Assembly (NCBI RefSeq): GCF_007595705.1
Contig: NZ_NISY01000013.1
Location: 248,001 to 312,000, forward strand
From: Streptomyces sp. SAJ15
GTDB lineage: Bacteria > Actinomycetota > Actinomycetes > Streptomycetales > Streptomycetaceae
Reading direction: 5' to 3'
DNA length: 64,000 nucleotides
Under the pieces are notes generated by a model. The model was not told the origin of the DNA and made no database searches. It saw nothing but the letters and a program-made list of their open reading frames with translations. The position numbers were made by a program, and so were the translations under genes. This document shows, in pieces, positions 24,528-34,531 of the stretch; position 1 is the stretch's first letter; every line of letters starts with the position of its first letter.

Positions 24528-24836
24528 ATGCTGATGGCCCACCCCACCGTGCTCCGCGAGCTCATCGAGAGGTACGAGGCACTGCAGGACCTTCCGCACA
24601 GCCCCCAGGTGCGGCAGAGGACGGCCGATGTCGTCTACACCCTGTGTGTCTCGACCGGCACCCGTACCGCCGGCGCGGCCCTCGCGACCGCGCGCGACCA
24701 GCTGCGGCGGGCTTCCGTCCGAGAGGTCGGTCCCCGGTCTCTGGCGAAGGAGAGTGACGCCGGCTGCGCGGGCGAGTCGCCCCGGCCCGCGCGGGCCGTC
24801 GGTATCGAACCGGCGATCTGCACCCGTCCGGAGTAG
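24528..24836 (+). CDS. DUF5133-like small protein
   Basis: 102 residues. The N-terminal part MLMAHPTVLRELIERYEALQ and VYTLCVSTGTRTAGAALATA match what I recall of DUF5133, a family found mostly in Streptomyces and of unknown function. It appears soluble. The ATG at 24528 is preceded by GAAGGGAG; an alternative ATG lies two codons in. The last 30 residues vary and look disordered. A short hairpin begins at the stop codon. Confidence 0.75.
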   Translation: MLMAHPTVLRELIERYEALQDLPHSPQVRQRTADVVYTLCVSTGTRTAGAALATARDQLRRASVREVGPRSLAKESDAGCAGESPRPARAVGIEPAICTRPE

Positions 24837-24858
24837 CCCGCCTGCCATGGTGGCGGGC
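24836..24858 (+). terminator. 7-bp hairpin after the DUF5133-like gene
   Basis: GCCCGCC (24836-24842) pairs with GGCGGGC (24852-24858) around a 9-base loop, starting at the last base of the stop codon. It is a modest stem without U-tract, so terminator function is only likely. Confidence 0.45.
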
Positions 24859-24931
24859 CCTTCGTGAGCGACACTGACGGCTGATCCTTACCCATGGATC
24901 CCACCCACCGTCGCCGCCGAGGAGGCCCGCC

Positions 24932-25126
24932 ATGGCCATTTCCATCTCCGTGGTCCTGCTGCTGCTGGTCCTCGCGGTGGTCTTCCTGCGGAGCGGCGGC
25001 CTGCGCGTCTCGCACGCCATCGTCTGCGTGCTGCTCGGCTTCTACCTCGCCAGCAGCAGCCTGGCGCCGACCATCTCGGAGGGCCTGGCCGCCACGGCGG
25101 ACGTGGTGAGCAGCGTACGGCCCTGA
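24932..25126 (+). CDS. Small two-segment membrane protein
   Basis: 64 residues with two hydrophobic stretches, about 3-20 (ISISVVLLLLVLAVVFLR) and 28-46 (HAIVCVLLGFYLASSSLAP). It resembles a small membrane protein family I recall from Streptomyces with the ISVVLLL and ASxxxAPTI pattern; its function is unknown to me. ATG 24932 follows GAGGAGG. It is convergent with the encapsulin genes, and the two stop codons lie within one palindrome. Confidence 0.75.
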   Translation: MAISISVVLLLLVLAVVFLRSGGLRVSHAIVCVLLGFYLASSSLAPTISEGLAATADVVSSVRP

Positions 25127-25140
25127 GCGGCGCCGCTCAG
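25123..25140. terminator. 18-bp perfect palindrome covering two convergent stop codons
   Basis: CTGAGCGGCGCCGCTCAG is fully self-complementary. It contains the plus-strand TGA (25124-25126) and the minus-strand TGA (25137-25139). It could end transcription in both directions, though the lack of a loop weakens it as a hairpin. Confidence 0.5.
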
Positions 25141-26528
25141 CGGCCGATCTCGACCCCCTCCAGCACACCCAGCGCGTCCGGCACCAGGATGGCCGCCGAG
25201 TAGTAGGCGGAGACCAGATAGGACGTCACCGCCCGCTCGCTGATGCCCATGAAGCGCACGTTCAGGCTCGGCTCGACCTCGTCCGGGATGCCGGTCTGGT
25301 GCAGCCCGACCACGCCCTGGTCCTCCTCGCCGGTGCGCATCGCCAGGATGGAGCTGGTGCCGGTCTCGCTGATCGGGATCTTGTTGCAGGGCAGCAGCGG
25401 AACGCCGCGCCAGGCCCGCACCGACGCCCCCATGAAGTCCAATCCCTGCGGATAGACGCCCCGCTTGTTGCACTCCCGGCCGAAGGCGGCGATCGCGCGG
25501 GGGTGCGCCAGGAGGAACCGGGTCTTGCGGCGTCGGGCCAGCAGCTCGTCGAGGTCGTCGGGGGTGGGCGGCCCGCTGCGGGTGTAGACGCGCTGCTTGA
25601 GGTCGGCGTTGTGTAGCAGCCCGAACTCGGTGTTGTTGACCATCTCGTGCTCCTGGCGCTCCCGTAGCGCCTCGATGGTCAGCCGCAGCTGCTGCTGCAG
25701 CTGGCTCATGGGGTCGTTGTAGAGGTCGGTGACGCGGGTGTGGACCCGCAGCACGGTCTGCGCCACGCTCAGCTCGTACTCCCGCGGGGCCAGTTCGTAG
25801 TCCACGAAGGTGCCGGGCAGCAGCGGCTCTCCGACATGGCCGGAGGTGATGGCGATGTCGGCCTCGCCGCGCCGGTTCCGCGGCGGCTCCGGCCGTCGCT
25901 CCACGCCCTCGATGTGGGAGCGCAGCACCCCGGAGCGGTCGGCCAGCTCCTGGAAGGCTCCGCGGGACAGCGCCAGCACGGTGGTGCGGGTGACGGCCTT
26001 GACGGTGTACTCCCACACCCGCTCCGGCCCGGTCAGCGACTCGTCCCCGAAGTAGTCCCCGTCCGCGAGCACGCCCAGCGAGTGCGCCTCGTCGTACTCC
26101 CCGGGGCTGAGCTTGTCGACCTTGCCGTGGGCGATCAGGATCACCTCGTTGGCCGGTCGCCCGGCCTCGGCGAGCACATCGCCCGGCGCGTACTGGCGCT
26201 GGATGAACCGGTCGGCGAGGTTCTCCAGCACACCGTGGTCCTCGAAGCCCCGCAGCAGCGGGAGTTCGGCCAGCTCCGGCGGGATGACCCGGACGTCCGG
26301 GCCGGTGCTGATGAACTCCACCCGCCCGTCCCCGACCGTGTAGGTCAGCCGGCGGTTCACCCGGTACGTACCGGCCGAGACCTGCACCCAGGGCAGCACC
26401 CGCAGCAGCCACCGGGAGGAGATGCCCTGCATCTGCGGAGCGGACTTGGTCGTTGTGGCGAGATTGCGCGCTGCCGAGGTACCGAGGCTCAGCTGCGGCT
26501 CGCCGGCGGGCTCCACGGACGTCGTCAT
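25137..26528 (-). CDS. Family 2B encapsulin shell protein, copy 1
   Basis: 463 residues. Family 2B encapsulins build protein nanocompartments; they combine an HK97-type shell fold with an inserted cyclic-nucleotide-binding-like domain. Here an N-terminal arm (LSLGTSAARNLATTTKSAPQ) is followed by a cNMP-binding-like domain at about 85-195 (PGDVLAEAGRPANEVILIAH, LGVLADGDYFGDESL), then the shell segment with EYELSVAQTVLRVHTRV, PPTPDDLDELLARRRKTRF, FGRECNKRG, PLLPCNKIP and YYSAAILVPDALGVLE. The RxA phosphate-binding cassette of true cNMP receptors is not obvious. It is closely similar to the next gene throughout. ATG 26528 opens the shared MTTS N-terminus. Confidence 0.92.
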   Translation of the reverse strand: MTTSVEPAGEPQLSLGTSAARNLATTTKSAPQMQGISSRWLLRVLPWVQVSAGTYRVNRRLTYTVGDGRVEFISTGPDVRVIPPELAELPLLRGFEDHGVLENLADRFIQRQYAPGDVLAEAGRPANEVILIAHGKVDKLSPGEYDEAHSLGVLADGDYFGDESLTGPERVWEYTVKAVTRTTVLALSRGAFQELADRSGVLRSHIEGVERRPEPPRNRRGEADIAITSGHVGEPLLPGTFVDYELAPREYELSVAQTVLRVHTRVTDLYNDPMSQLQQQLRLTIEALRERQEHEMVNNTEFGLLHNADLKQRVYTRSGPPTPDDLDELLARRRKTRFLLAHPRAIAAFGRECNKRGVYPQGLDFMGASVRAWRGVPLLPCNKIPISETGTSSILAMRTGEEDQGVVGLHQTGIPDEVEPSLNVRFMGISERAVTSYLVSAYYSAAILVPDALGVLEGVEIGR

Positions 26529-26546
26529 AAGAGGTCTTCACCCATT

Positions 26547-26580
26547 TCTGTGCGGTACGAAGCTCTGTGCGGTACGAAGC
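26547..26580. repeat. Two adjacent 17-bp direct repeats upstream of encapsulin copy 1
   Basis: TCTGTGCGGTACGAAGC occurs at 26547-26563 and again, identical, at 26564-26580. This begins 19 bp before the start codon of the minus-strand gene. It may be an operator or leader element. Confidence 0.85.
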
Positions 26581-26598
26581 GGAGGTGAGTCCTTGAAA

Positions 26599-26648
26599 AG
26601 CGCGAGGAAAGCGCGAGGAGGAGCGCGAGGAAAGCGGGAGGAAAGCGT
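26599..26648. repeat. Purine-rich short tandem repeats between the encapsulin genes
   Basis: Four to five imperfect 10-12 bp units near AGCGCGAGGAA fill the space after the stop of encapsulin copy 2 (read on the plus strand). On the minus (sense) strand the RNA would be pyrimidine-rich, with CCTCGCGCTTT units. Confidence 0.7.
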
Positions 26649-26663
26649 GGACTGCGGCTCCCG

Positions 26664-28079
<1,416 letters not shown>

Positions 28080-28199
28080 GGAGAAAGCCCACCCACCCTT
28101 TTGGGATCTACATCTAAAATTGCACTGGAGCGCCCCCGAAGCTAGCAGCGCTCTTTGCGTCCGCGCAGTCACTCGGACGGGTGGCATGATCAGGTTTGG

Positions 28200-29450
28200 T
28201 TAGGAGCGGGTAAATACACCGATGCCGTTGGGCACGGGGCGCTCCGAGCCGCCCGAGGGATGGTTCCGTACTTTTGTGCGGGTGCCACCGGGGGGCCGTG
28301 TCACCAGCGTCGAGGAACCGCCGCCGTCCAGGTTCACCACGTCCCGCGCGCCGAGCTCCAGCATGACCTCGGCCAGCTCCGCGATCGTCAGCCCGGAGCG
28401 GTACTCCGCCCTGCCGTCCAGCGCCAGCAGATGGAGGAGCCGCCCGCCCCTGCCGACGCCCGCGCCGGTGCGCACCGCGGTGGTGACGGCGTCCAGCCCC
28501 TCCAGGGGTCGACCGTCACGAGCGATGGGATAGCCGCCGACGGCGAAGTCGAACGGGGTCCGCTGAGTGCCCTTCAGGGTGTACGCCGTCCGTACCGGGT
28601 CGCCCACCCGCAGCCCGCGCAGCGCCCGCGCCCCCGCCTCGCGGCCCACCAGCACCACCGCGTCCGACGCGATCGCCCCCTTGCCCGGGGTGCGGGCCAC
28701 CGCCGTCACCCGCCCGCGGCGCACCGTCACCTCCCGGGTCTCGGTGCTGCACGGGGCCGACCGGTCGGTGTCCGTGCCGCAGGTCGCCCGCACCCGCGAG
28801 GTGGTGCCCCAGTCGGAGGTGAACGCGCCGACGCCGTCCACCGCCACCGCGTACTGGTTCAGCCCGCGCAGCCGCAGCGCGCCGCGCGGGGTGCGCACCG
28901 TGCCCCGCAGCGACAGCCGGTCCACCCGCGCCCTGCGGTCCGTGCCCACCCCGATGACGTCTCGGACCGACGCCCCGGGCGGCAGCGCGGGCCCGAACCG
29001 CTGTCCCCTGGGAACCGCCCCCTTCAGCACCCGCCCGCCGGCCACGGCCGGGCCCACCGGGGCTCCGGTGGCCTCCACGCCCGGGTGCTGGATCTCGGTG
29101 ATGTTGAAGAAGTCGCCGTTGACGGCGGCCACCGCGCCGCGCGCGTCGGCCAGCCGGGTCACCGGCGCCCGGGCCCCGACCGCGTCCGGGTACAGCAGGC
29201 CCGTCGCGGTCCGCGCGGTGCGCAGGTCGACGGTGAGCAGATGGGCGTAGGCCGTGCCATGGGGCGTCGACACCGCGAACCTCCGGTAGTCGACGCCCGG
29301 CGCCAGCGTGGTCTCCGTCAGCTGGCGCAGCCCGTTCGGCGCGCCCCGCGCGGGAGTCGCTCCGACCAGTCCGCCGCCGACGAGCGCCACCCAGGCGGTG
29401 CCCGCCGCCACCGTCGCCCGCAGCCGTCTCAGTCGTCCGTGGCGTGTCAT
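28200..29450 (-). CDS. Secreted phosphodiester glycosidase-like protein (NAGPA/DUF2233)
   Basis: 416 residues with an N-terminal signal peptide (positively charged start, then AGTAWVALVGGGLVGATPAR). The mature part carries the NAGPA-type fold: AVNGDFFNI near the start of the domain, DFAVGGYPIARDG, LLALDGRAEYRSGLTIAELA, and DVVNLDGGGSSTLV, the conserved end motif of phosphodiester glycosidase/exopolysaccharide-cleaving proteins. The likely role is hydrolysis of a glycosyl phosphodiester outside the cell. ATG 29450 is preceded by AGGGGGGA. It is divergent from the phosphodiesterase-like gene at 29696. Confidence 0.88.
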   Translation of the reverse strand: MTRHGRLRRLRATVAAGTAWVALVGGGLVGATPARGAPNGLRQLTETTLAPGVDYRRFAVSTPHGTAYAHLLTVDLRTARTATGLLYPDAVGARAPVTRLADARGAVAAVNGDFFNITEIQHPGVEATGAPVGPAVAGGRVLKGAVPRGQRFGPALPPGASVRDVIGVGTDRRARVDRLSLRGTVRTPRGALRLRGLNQYAVAVDGVGAFTSDWGTTSRVRATCGTDTDRSAPCSTETREVTVRRGRVTAVARTPGKGAIASDAVVLVGREAGARALRGLRVGDPVRTAYTLKGTQRTPFDFAVGGYPIARDGRPLEGLDAVTTAVRTGAGVGRGGRLLHLLALDGRAEYRSGLTIAELAEVMLELGARDVVNLDGGGSSTLVTRPPGGTRTKVRNHPSGGSERPVPNGIGVFTRS

Positions 29451-29695
29451 CGTCCCCCCTCGGTCCCGATGGCCCGGGCGGCCCTCGATGGTGGCCAACT
29501 GTCGCACCGGGCAAGGGACTTCTCCACGGCGCGCGGGCGTGAACGGAACGCCGGGGAAACCACGGGGGAGCACCCTCGGAACTCTTCATCCCCCTCTGCC
29601 CAACGCGCGCCCCGCCCCCGATACTCACTGGCGTCCGCCGTGCACAGCCGCGTGCACCCCCGGCCGTGGGCCGGGACGAGAGCCGGGAGGTCCCC

Positions 29696-30553
29696 ATGGT
29701 CCGCCGTACGCGCCGCGCCTTCGTCGTCACTCTCGGAGCCGCCCTCGCGGGCGGTGTGGCCGCGCCCGCCCCGGCGGCGGAGGCCGCGACCGGGCGCGAC
29801 CGCCGTGCGCCGCTGCGCAGAGCCCATGCGCACAACGACTACGAGCACCCCCACCCGCTCGATGACGCGCTCTCGCACGGCTTCACCAGCGTCGAGGCCG
29901 ACATCTGGCTGGTCGACGGCGAACTGCTGGTCGCCCACGACGAGGTCGACCTCGACCCCGAGCGCACCCTTGAGGCCCTCTACCTCGACCCGTTGGCGCG
30001 GCGTGTCCGGGCCAACGGCGGTCGCGTCTTCCGCGGTCACGACGTCACCCTGCAACTGCTCATCGACATCAAGAGCGCGGGCGACCCCACCTACCGCGAG
30101 CTGTCCCGACGGCTGCGCCGCTACGCGCCCCTGCTGAGCGTCGCCGCCGGCGGCCGGGTGCGCCGCCGCGCGGTCACCGCCGTCATCTCCGGCGACCGCG
30201 GCGCGCGGGTCCCCATGGAGGCCGAGCGGATCCGGCACGCCTTCTATGACGGCCGACCGGACGACCTGGGCAGCGGCGTCCCGGCCTCCTTCACCCCGCT
30301 GATCAGCGCCAACTGGAACTCGCTCTTCACCTGGTGGGGGATGGGCGAGATGCCCCCGGCGCAGCGGGAGCGGCTGCGGCGCGTCGTCGGCGCCGCGCAC
30401 GCCGAGGGGCGGCGCGTCCGGTTCTGGGCCACACCGGACCTGCCGGGCCCGGAGCGTGAGGCGGTGTGGCGCGAGCTGCTGGCGGCCGACGTCGATCACA
30501 TCAACACGGACGATCTGGCCGGCCTGGAGGACTTTCTTCGCATAATGCGCTGA
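29696..30553 (+). CDS. Secreted PI-PLC/GDPD-like phosphodiesterase (AIM6-type)
   Basis: 285 residues. A twin-arginine-like N-terminus (VRRTRRAFVVTLGAALAGG) ends in an Ala-rich signal peptide. The TIM-barrel start RAHAHNDYEHPHPLDDALSH, then VEADIWLVDGELLVAHDEVD (metal-binding Glu/Asp and catalytic His), and a C-terminal VDHINTDDLAGLEDFL resemble glycerophosphodiester phosphodiesterases and the AIM6 family. It probably hydrolyses phosphodiesters outside the membrane. GGGAGG precedes the ATG. The neighbour on the other strand is also a phosphodiester-acting protein, which may indicate shared function. Confidence 0.87.
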   Translation: MVRRTRRAFVVTLGAALAGGVAAPAPAAEAATGRDRRAPLRRAHAHNDYEHPHPLDDALSHGFTSVEADIWLVDGELLVAHDEVDLDPERTLEALYLDPLARRVRANGGRVFRGHDVTLQLLIDIKSAGDPTYRELSRRLRRYAPLLSVAAGGRVRRRAVTAVISGDRGARVPMEAERIRHAFYDGRPDDLGSGVPASFTPLISANWNSLFTWWGMGEMPPAQRERLRRVVGAAHAEGRRVRFWATPDLPGPEREAVWRELLAADVDHINTDDLAGLEDFLRIMR

Positions 30554-30615
30554 TCAGACATAGCCGCATCGTACGTGTCTGGTGTCGCGGCACCCGGTGC
30601 GCCATGCTGGTCGCT

Positions 30616-31104
30616 ATGTTGATCAAGGACGCGACGGCCGACCACTGGCCCGTCATCTGGCCTTTCCTGCAGCGGATCTGCGCCGAGGGTGAGACCTTCA
30701 CCTATCCGGTCGACCTGGACGAGCCGCTGGCCCGTGACATGTGGATGCTGAAGGCGCCCGGCCGCACGGTCGTCGCCGTCGACGCGGCGGGAACCGTGGT
30801 CGGCACGGCCAAGATGAATCCCAATCAGATGGGACCCGGCGCCCACGTCTCCAGTGCCAGCTTCATGGTCGACCCCGCGCACCAGGGACGCGGGGTCGGC
30901 CGCGCCCTGTGCGAGGAGGCGCTGCGCTGGGCGCGCGCCGCCGGCTACCGTGGCATGCAGTTCAACGCCGTCGCCGCGACGAACACCCGCGCGGTGGGCC
31001 TCTACCGCACCCTGGGCTTCGAGGTGGTCGGCACGGTCCCCGGAGCCTTCCGGCACCCGACCGAGGGGTATGTGGGGCTGCACGTGATGTACTGCGCGTT
31101 CTGA
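30616..31104 (+). CDS. GNAT-family N-acetyltransferase
   Basis: 162 residues, a single GNAT domain. The acetyl-CoA binding motif A is HVSSASFMVDPAHQGRGVGR (with the Q/RxxGxG/A core QGRGVG), followed by ALCEEALRWARAAGYRGMQF and AVGLYRTLGFEVVGTVPGAF. The substrate is unknown; the family includes antibiotic, amino-acid and protein acetylases. ATG 30616 was preferred because the protein then starts at LIKDATADHWPVIWPF, where related proteins usually begin; ATG 30604 is the alternative. Neither has a strong ribosome site. Confidence 0.87.
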   Translation: MLIKDATADHWPVIWPFLQRICAEGETFTYPVDLDEPLARDMWMLKAPGRTVVAVDAAGTVVGTAKMNPNQMGPGAHVSSASFMVDPAHQGRGVGRALCEEALRWARAAGYRGMQFNAVAATNTRAVGLYRTLGFEVVGTVPGAFRHPTEGYVGLHVMYCAF

Positions 31105-31438
31105 GCCGCGATCTGAGAAGAACGCCTTCTGAGTTGCCGTCGGGCGCGCGGTCGTGTGGGGGGTCCGGGCCGCCCCTGTGGGACAACGCACCGGCTCCTC
31201 GCATGACGGGTCCCCGCCCCACGGATCCGTCGCGCGGTCGTTCGTCATGAGCCCCGCGCGGAGCCGCGCCGAGGGACCCGAGCCCCCGTTGGGGTGACGG
31301 CCCGTCGGCCGGCCACCCGCGCGGGCGCGCGTGTCCTCGGTGTGCGCGTCCCGAAGCGGCTGCGCCGGCCGCACGAGGGTGACATCGACGACCGCGCGGG
31401 CGCGCACGGCCCCGCGCGAGGCCGCCTCCCCCGACGGG
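31105..31438. other. 334-bp convergent intergenic region
   Basis: Lies between the acetyltransferase (plus) and xylulokinase (minus) stops. A weak 5-bp hairpin follows the acetyltransferase (AGAAG and CTTCT near 31117-31131). Otherwise GC-rich with no gene or repeat that I can support. Confidence 0.4.
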
Positions 31439-32905
31439 TCACCCGCGGCGCAGCAGGGTGTCGGCGTCGGCCAGCACCGAGCCGATGCGCTCCAGGGCCG
31501 CGTCGTCGCGCGCGACCGCCTCGTACTCGGGGCCGTCGGCGGTGCCCCAGCGCCGGGCGACGGCCGCCGGGTCCTCACCCAGCAGCAGCCCCGCGGCCTG
31601 GGCGGCCGCGCCCAGCGCCACCGGCTCCGCGACCCGCGGCACCCGGAGGGGGCGGCCGCTCAGCCGGCGCACGGTGTCCCGCCAGGCCGTACCCCGGGCC
31701 CCGCCCCCGATCAGCAACAGCGCGGCGTCCTCCGCACCCTCCCGGGGGCCGGCCGCCTCCAGCACCCGGTCGAGGGCGGTCAGCAGCGCGTGGACGGCAC
31801 CGTCATAGGCGGCCTGGAGCACCTGGCCGGGCGTCGTGTCATGGCGCAGCCCGTGCAGGAGGCCGGAGGCCCGCGGCAGGTCGGGGGTGCGTTCGCCGTC
31901 GAGGAAGGGCAGCGCGACCACCGAGCCGCCCGGCTCCACCGCCTCACGCTCGCGGCCGAGCAGCGCCGCGAACCGGTCGACGGCGGGCGCGCAGTTGAGG
32001 GTGCAGGCCAAGGGGAGCCACGCCTCGCGGGCGTCGGCGAAGCCCGCGACCACCCCGGTCGGGTCGGCGGGGCGCCGCGCGGACACGGTGAAGACCGTGC
32101 CGGAGGTACCCAGGCTGAGCACCGGCTGACCGGGGTGCAGCCCGAGCCCCAGGGCCGCGGCCATGTTGTCGCCGGTGCCGATCGCCACCAGCGCCCCGCC
32201 GGGCAGCGGCAGGTCCGGCCGGCTCCGCACGGTCCCGGCCGCCTCGCCGTGCCGGCGGACGCGCGGCAACAGCGCGGCGGAGAGCCCGACATGCTCGAGC
32301 ACCCGGTCGTCGTACGCCTCGTCCGCCGCCGACCACCAGCCGGTGCCCGACGCGTCGCCCCGGTCCGTGGTCGCCTCGCCCGTCAGGCACTCGGTGAGGT
32401 AGTCGTGCGGCAGCCGTACGGCTGCCGTCGCGCGGACGGCCTCGGGCTCGTGCTCCCGCAGCCACGCCCACTTCGTCACCGTGAAGGAGGGCGCGGGGAC
32501 ACTGCCGGTGCGCTCGGCCCAGACCGCGGGTCCGCCGAACTCGGCCAGCAGCCGGTCGCGCTGCGGCGCGGAGCGCACGTCGTTCCACAACAGCGCGGGC
32601 CGCACCGGGTTCCCGACGGAGTCGAGCGTCACCAGGCCGTGCTGCTGCCCGGCGATGGACACCGCCGCGGCCTGCCGGGCCTCGGACCCGCACTCCTCCA
32701 GGGCCGCGCACAGCGCCCGCCACCACCCGCGGGGGTCGCTCTCCCGGCCACGGCCGTCGGCCCCGCCGCCGACGGTGTGGGGGGCCCGGCCCCGTGCGAC
32801 GACCTCGCCGGTCGAGGCGTCGACGACCACCGCCTTGGTGGACTGGGTGGAGCTGTCCACGCCGACGACGAGCGGCCCCTCGGACACCTGCATGGCTGTG
32901 GCCAC
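31439..32905 (-). CDS. xylB: Xylulokinase
   Basis: 488-residue FGGY-family sugar kinase that phosphorylates D-xylulose to xylulose 5-phosphate. It shows VVGVDSSTQSTKAVVVD (N-terminal phosphate loop), AAVSIAGQQHGLVTLD with the GQQHG substrate motif of xylulokinases, VAIGTGDNMAAALGLGLHPG, LSLGTSGTVF, and LLIGGGARGTAWRDTVRRLS with the C-terminal ATP site. Length is normal and there is no long disordered N-terminal extension. GTG 32905 was chosen because AGGGAGAG lies just upstream; ATG 32893 is possible. Xylulokinases are one of the cargo types reported for family 2B encapsulins, and such genes lie 3.4 kb away. Confidence 0.93.
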   Translation of the reverse strand: MATAMQVSEGPLVVGVDSSTQSTKAVVVDASTGEVVARGRAPHTVGGGADGRGRESDPRGWWRALCAALEECGSEARQAAAVSIAGQQHGLVTLDSVGNPVRPALLWNDVRSAPQRDRLLAEFGGPAVWAERTGSVPAPSFTVTKWAWLREHEPEAVRATAAVRLPHDYLTECLTGEATTDRGDASGTGWWSAADEAYDDRVLEHVGLSAALLPRVRRHGEAAGTVRSRPDLPLPGGALVAIGTGDNMAAALGLGLHPGQPVLSLGTSGTVFTVSARRPADPTGVVAGFADAREAWLPLACTLNCAPAVDRFAALLGREREAVEPGGSVVALPFLDGERTPDLPRASGLLHGLRHDTTPGQVLQAAYDGAVHALLTALDRVLEAAGPREGAEDAALLLIGGGARGTAWRDTVRRLSGRPLRVPRVAEPVALGAAAQAAGLLLGEDPAAVARRWGTADGPEYEAVARDDAALERIGSVLADADTLLRRG

Positions 32906-33056
32906 CGGACTCTCCCTCTGTGCGGTCTGGGCGACCCGCGCGGACCGCCGTGGCCCGCGCGGGCGTCGGAGCCGGCCGGACGGGACCGACCACGGCGCCG
33001 CCGTCCCTGCGGCGGCCGAGCGGCGGTGCCCGGCGCGGGGCCTCCAGTCTCCCGTC

Positions 33057-33088
33057 GGTCGTCCTCCGCGGGCGCGCGGAGGACGACC
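33057..33088 (-). terminator. Perfect 14-bp hairpin ending the SNF2/SWIM operon
   Basis: GGTCGTCCTCCGCG (33057-33070) pairs exactly with 33075-33088 around a GGCG tetraloop. It lies 13 bp after the SWIM gene stop on the minus strand. No U-tract. Confidence 0.8.
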
Positions 33089-33100
33089 CCCAAGCGGGTG

Positions 33101-34531
33101 TCAGTCCGCGAGCAGCCCGGCGAGCGCGGCCGCCGGATCCTCCGCGCACGGCCCGGCGGGCCACCACTGCCCGCGCTCCTTGCGGTACGGCCACCAGCGT
33201 CCGTCCCGCCCGTAGCGCAGTTGGACGCCGGAGCCGACCGCGGTCCACCGGTTGCCGGACGCGCGCAGCCGGGGCAGCCCGCCCGGTGCGTCCGCCCCGC
33301 TCCGCCCGCCCTGTTCGGCCGGGGCGCCCTGGTCCGCGCCGTCCTCCTGGTCCTCCCAGGCGGCGGCGAGCTCCGCGCGGGCGCGGGCGAGCGCCTCGGC
33401 GTCCGGCGCCCAGTCCTCCTCCAGCACCGCCAACCCGGCCACGCCGCCGTGCTGCCAGGCACGCACCGCGCGCTCCAAGGCCCCGCGGTCACGGCCGCAG
33501 CCCTCGGCGAGCCGGGCGCGGATCCGCGCGGTGTCCGGGTTCGGCGCGCCGGCGTCGGCCGCCAGCCGCACCGCGTCCTGCCAGACGGAGAGCCCCGCGG
33601 GGAACGGCGCGGTCGCGTGCTCCGGCGCCAGCGCCTCGGCCAGCAGCCGGCGCGCCCGTACGGCCGCGTCCGCCGCCAGGAACTCCAGCGCGCCGGGGTC
33701 GAGCCCCGGGGCCGGGTCCGTGCCGCCGCCGAGAGCGGGCGGCACCCCGGGCTCCGCCACGGTGGGCGGGGGCTCCGGCAGCGGCGCCACGAGGGCGCGG
33801 CCGGCGAAGACCTCCGCGGCCGATATGCCCTCCGCGGCCGTGGCACCGGCCGCCTGACGGACGGTCGGCGTCGCCCCGTCGGCCGGATCGGCCGCGGGAC
33901 CGTCGGGGGCGGACTCCCGTACGGCGGCGGCCGCCCGCGCGGCACTGCGCTCCTGGAGCTCGTCCAGCACCTCCCGCTCGGTGCGGCCGCGCACCAACAG
34001 CAGCACGAACGGGTCCTGGTCCAGCAGCCGCGCCACCTGGTAGCAGAGCGCGGCGGTGTGCGGGCAGTGGTCCCACTCCGTACAGCCGCACTCCGGCTCC
34101 AGGTCGCCGATGCCGGGCAGCAGCTCGACGCCGGCCGCGGCCGCGTCCTCGGCCAGGTGCGGCGGCATCTCGCGGTCGAGCAGCGCGGCGATGTTCCCCG
34201 CGCGGTCCGCGACCACCGCCAACAGTCGGTCCCACTCCGCCTCGTCGAACTCCCGCAGCAGCACGTCGGAGCGCTGCCGCGTGCCGTCGCGGTCGCGGAC
34301 CACGCTGGTGATGCGGCCCGGCCGCACCGAGACGGCGCCCACCGCCCCCGCCCGCGCCTGGACCCGCCCGCGTCTGAGCTGATCACCGTCGAGCGCCGTG
34401 TCCTCCAGGGCCTTGAGCCAGGCCCGGCCCCACCAGGTGGTGGCGAAACCGCGGCCCCGCGCGGGCGGCAGCGCGTCGAAGGTGCGCTCGGCGGGGCTCT
34501 CCCCGTGCCGTGTCCGGTACGCCTCGGTCAT
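33101..34531 (-). CDS. SWIM zinc-finger protein
   Basis: 476 residues. The SWIM motif CGCTEWDHCPHTAAL (CxC...CxH zinc ligands) lies near residue 150. An N-terminal block typical of this family, GRGFATTWWGRAWLKALED, precedes it. The rest is helical and rich in alanine and arginine. SWIM domains bind DNA or protein partners; in bacteria such genes are commonly next to SNF2 ATPases, and here the start overlaps the stop of the helicase gene (ATGA, 34528-34531). It probably acts together with that ATPase on chromosomal DNA, target unknown. Confidence 0.9.
   Translation of the reverse strand: MTEAYRTRHGESPAERTFDALPPARGRGFATTWWGRAWLKALEDTALDGDQLRRGRVQARAGAVGAVSVRPGRITSVVRDRDGTRQRSDVLLREFDEAEWDRLLAVVADRAGNIAALLDREMPPHLAEDAAAAGVELLPGIGDLEPECGCTEWDHCPHTAALCYQVARLLDQDPFVLLLVRGRTEREVLDELQERSAARAAAAVRESAPDGPAADPADGATPTVRQAAGATAAEGISAAEVFAGRALVAPLPEPPPTVAEPGVPPALGGGTDPAPGLDPGALEFLAADAAVRARRLLAEALAPEHATAPFPAGLSVWQDAVRLAADAGAPNPDTARIRARLAEGCGRDRGALERAVRAWQHGGVAGLAVLEEDWAPDAEALARARAELAAAWEDQEDGADQGAPAEQGGRSGADAPGGLPRLRASGNRWTAVGSGVQLRYGRDGRWWPYRKERGQWWPAGPCAEDPAAALAGLLAD

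Noticed and set aside
24795..24836. T-arm-like sequence (GGTTCGATACC on the minus strand), suggesting a tRNA remnant or att site
   Set aside because: No acceptor stem, anticodon arm or CCA context could be built around it, and it lies in the reading frame of the DUF5133-like gene.
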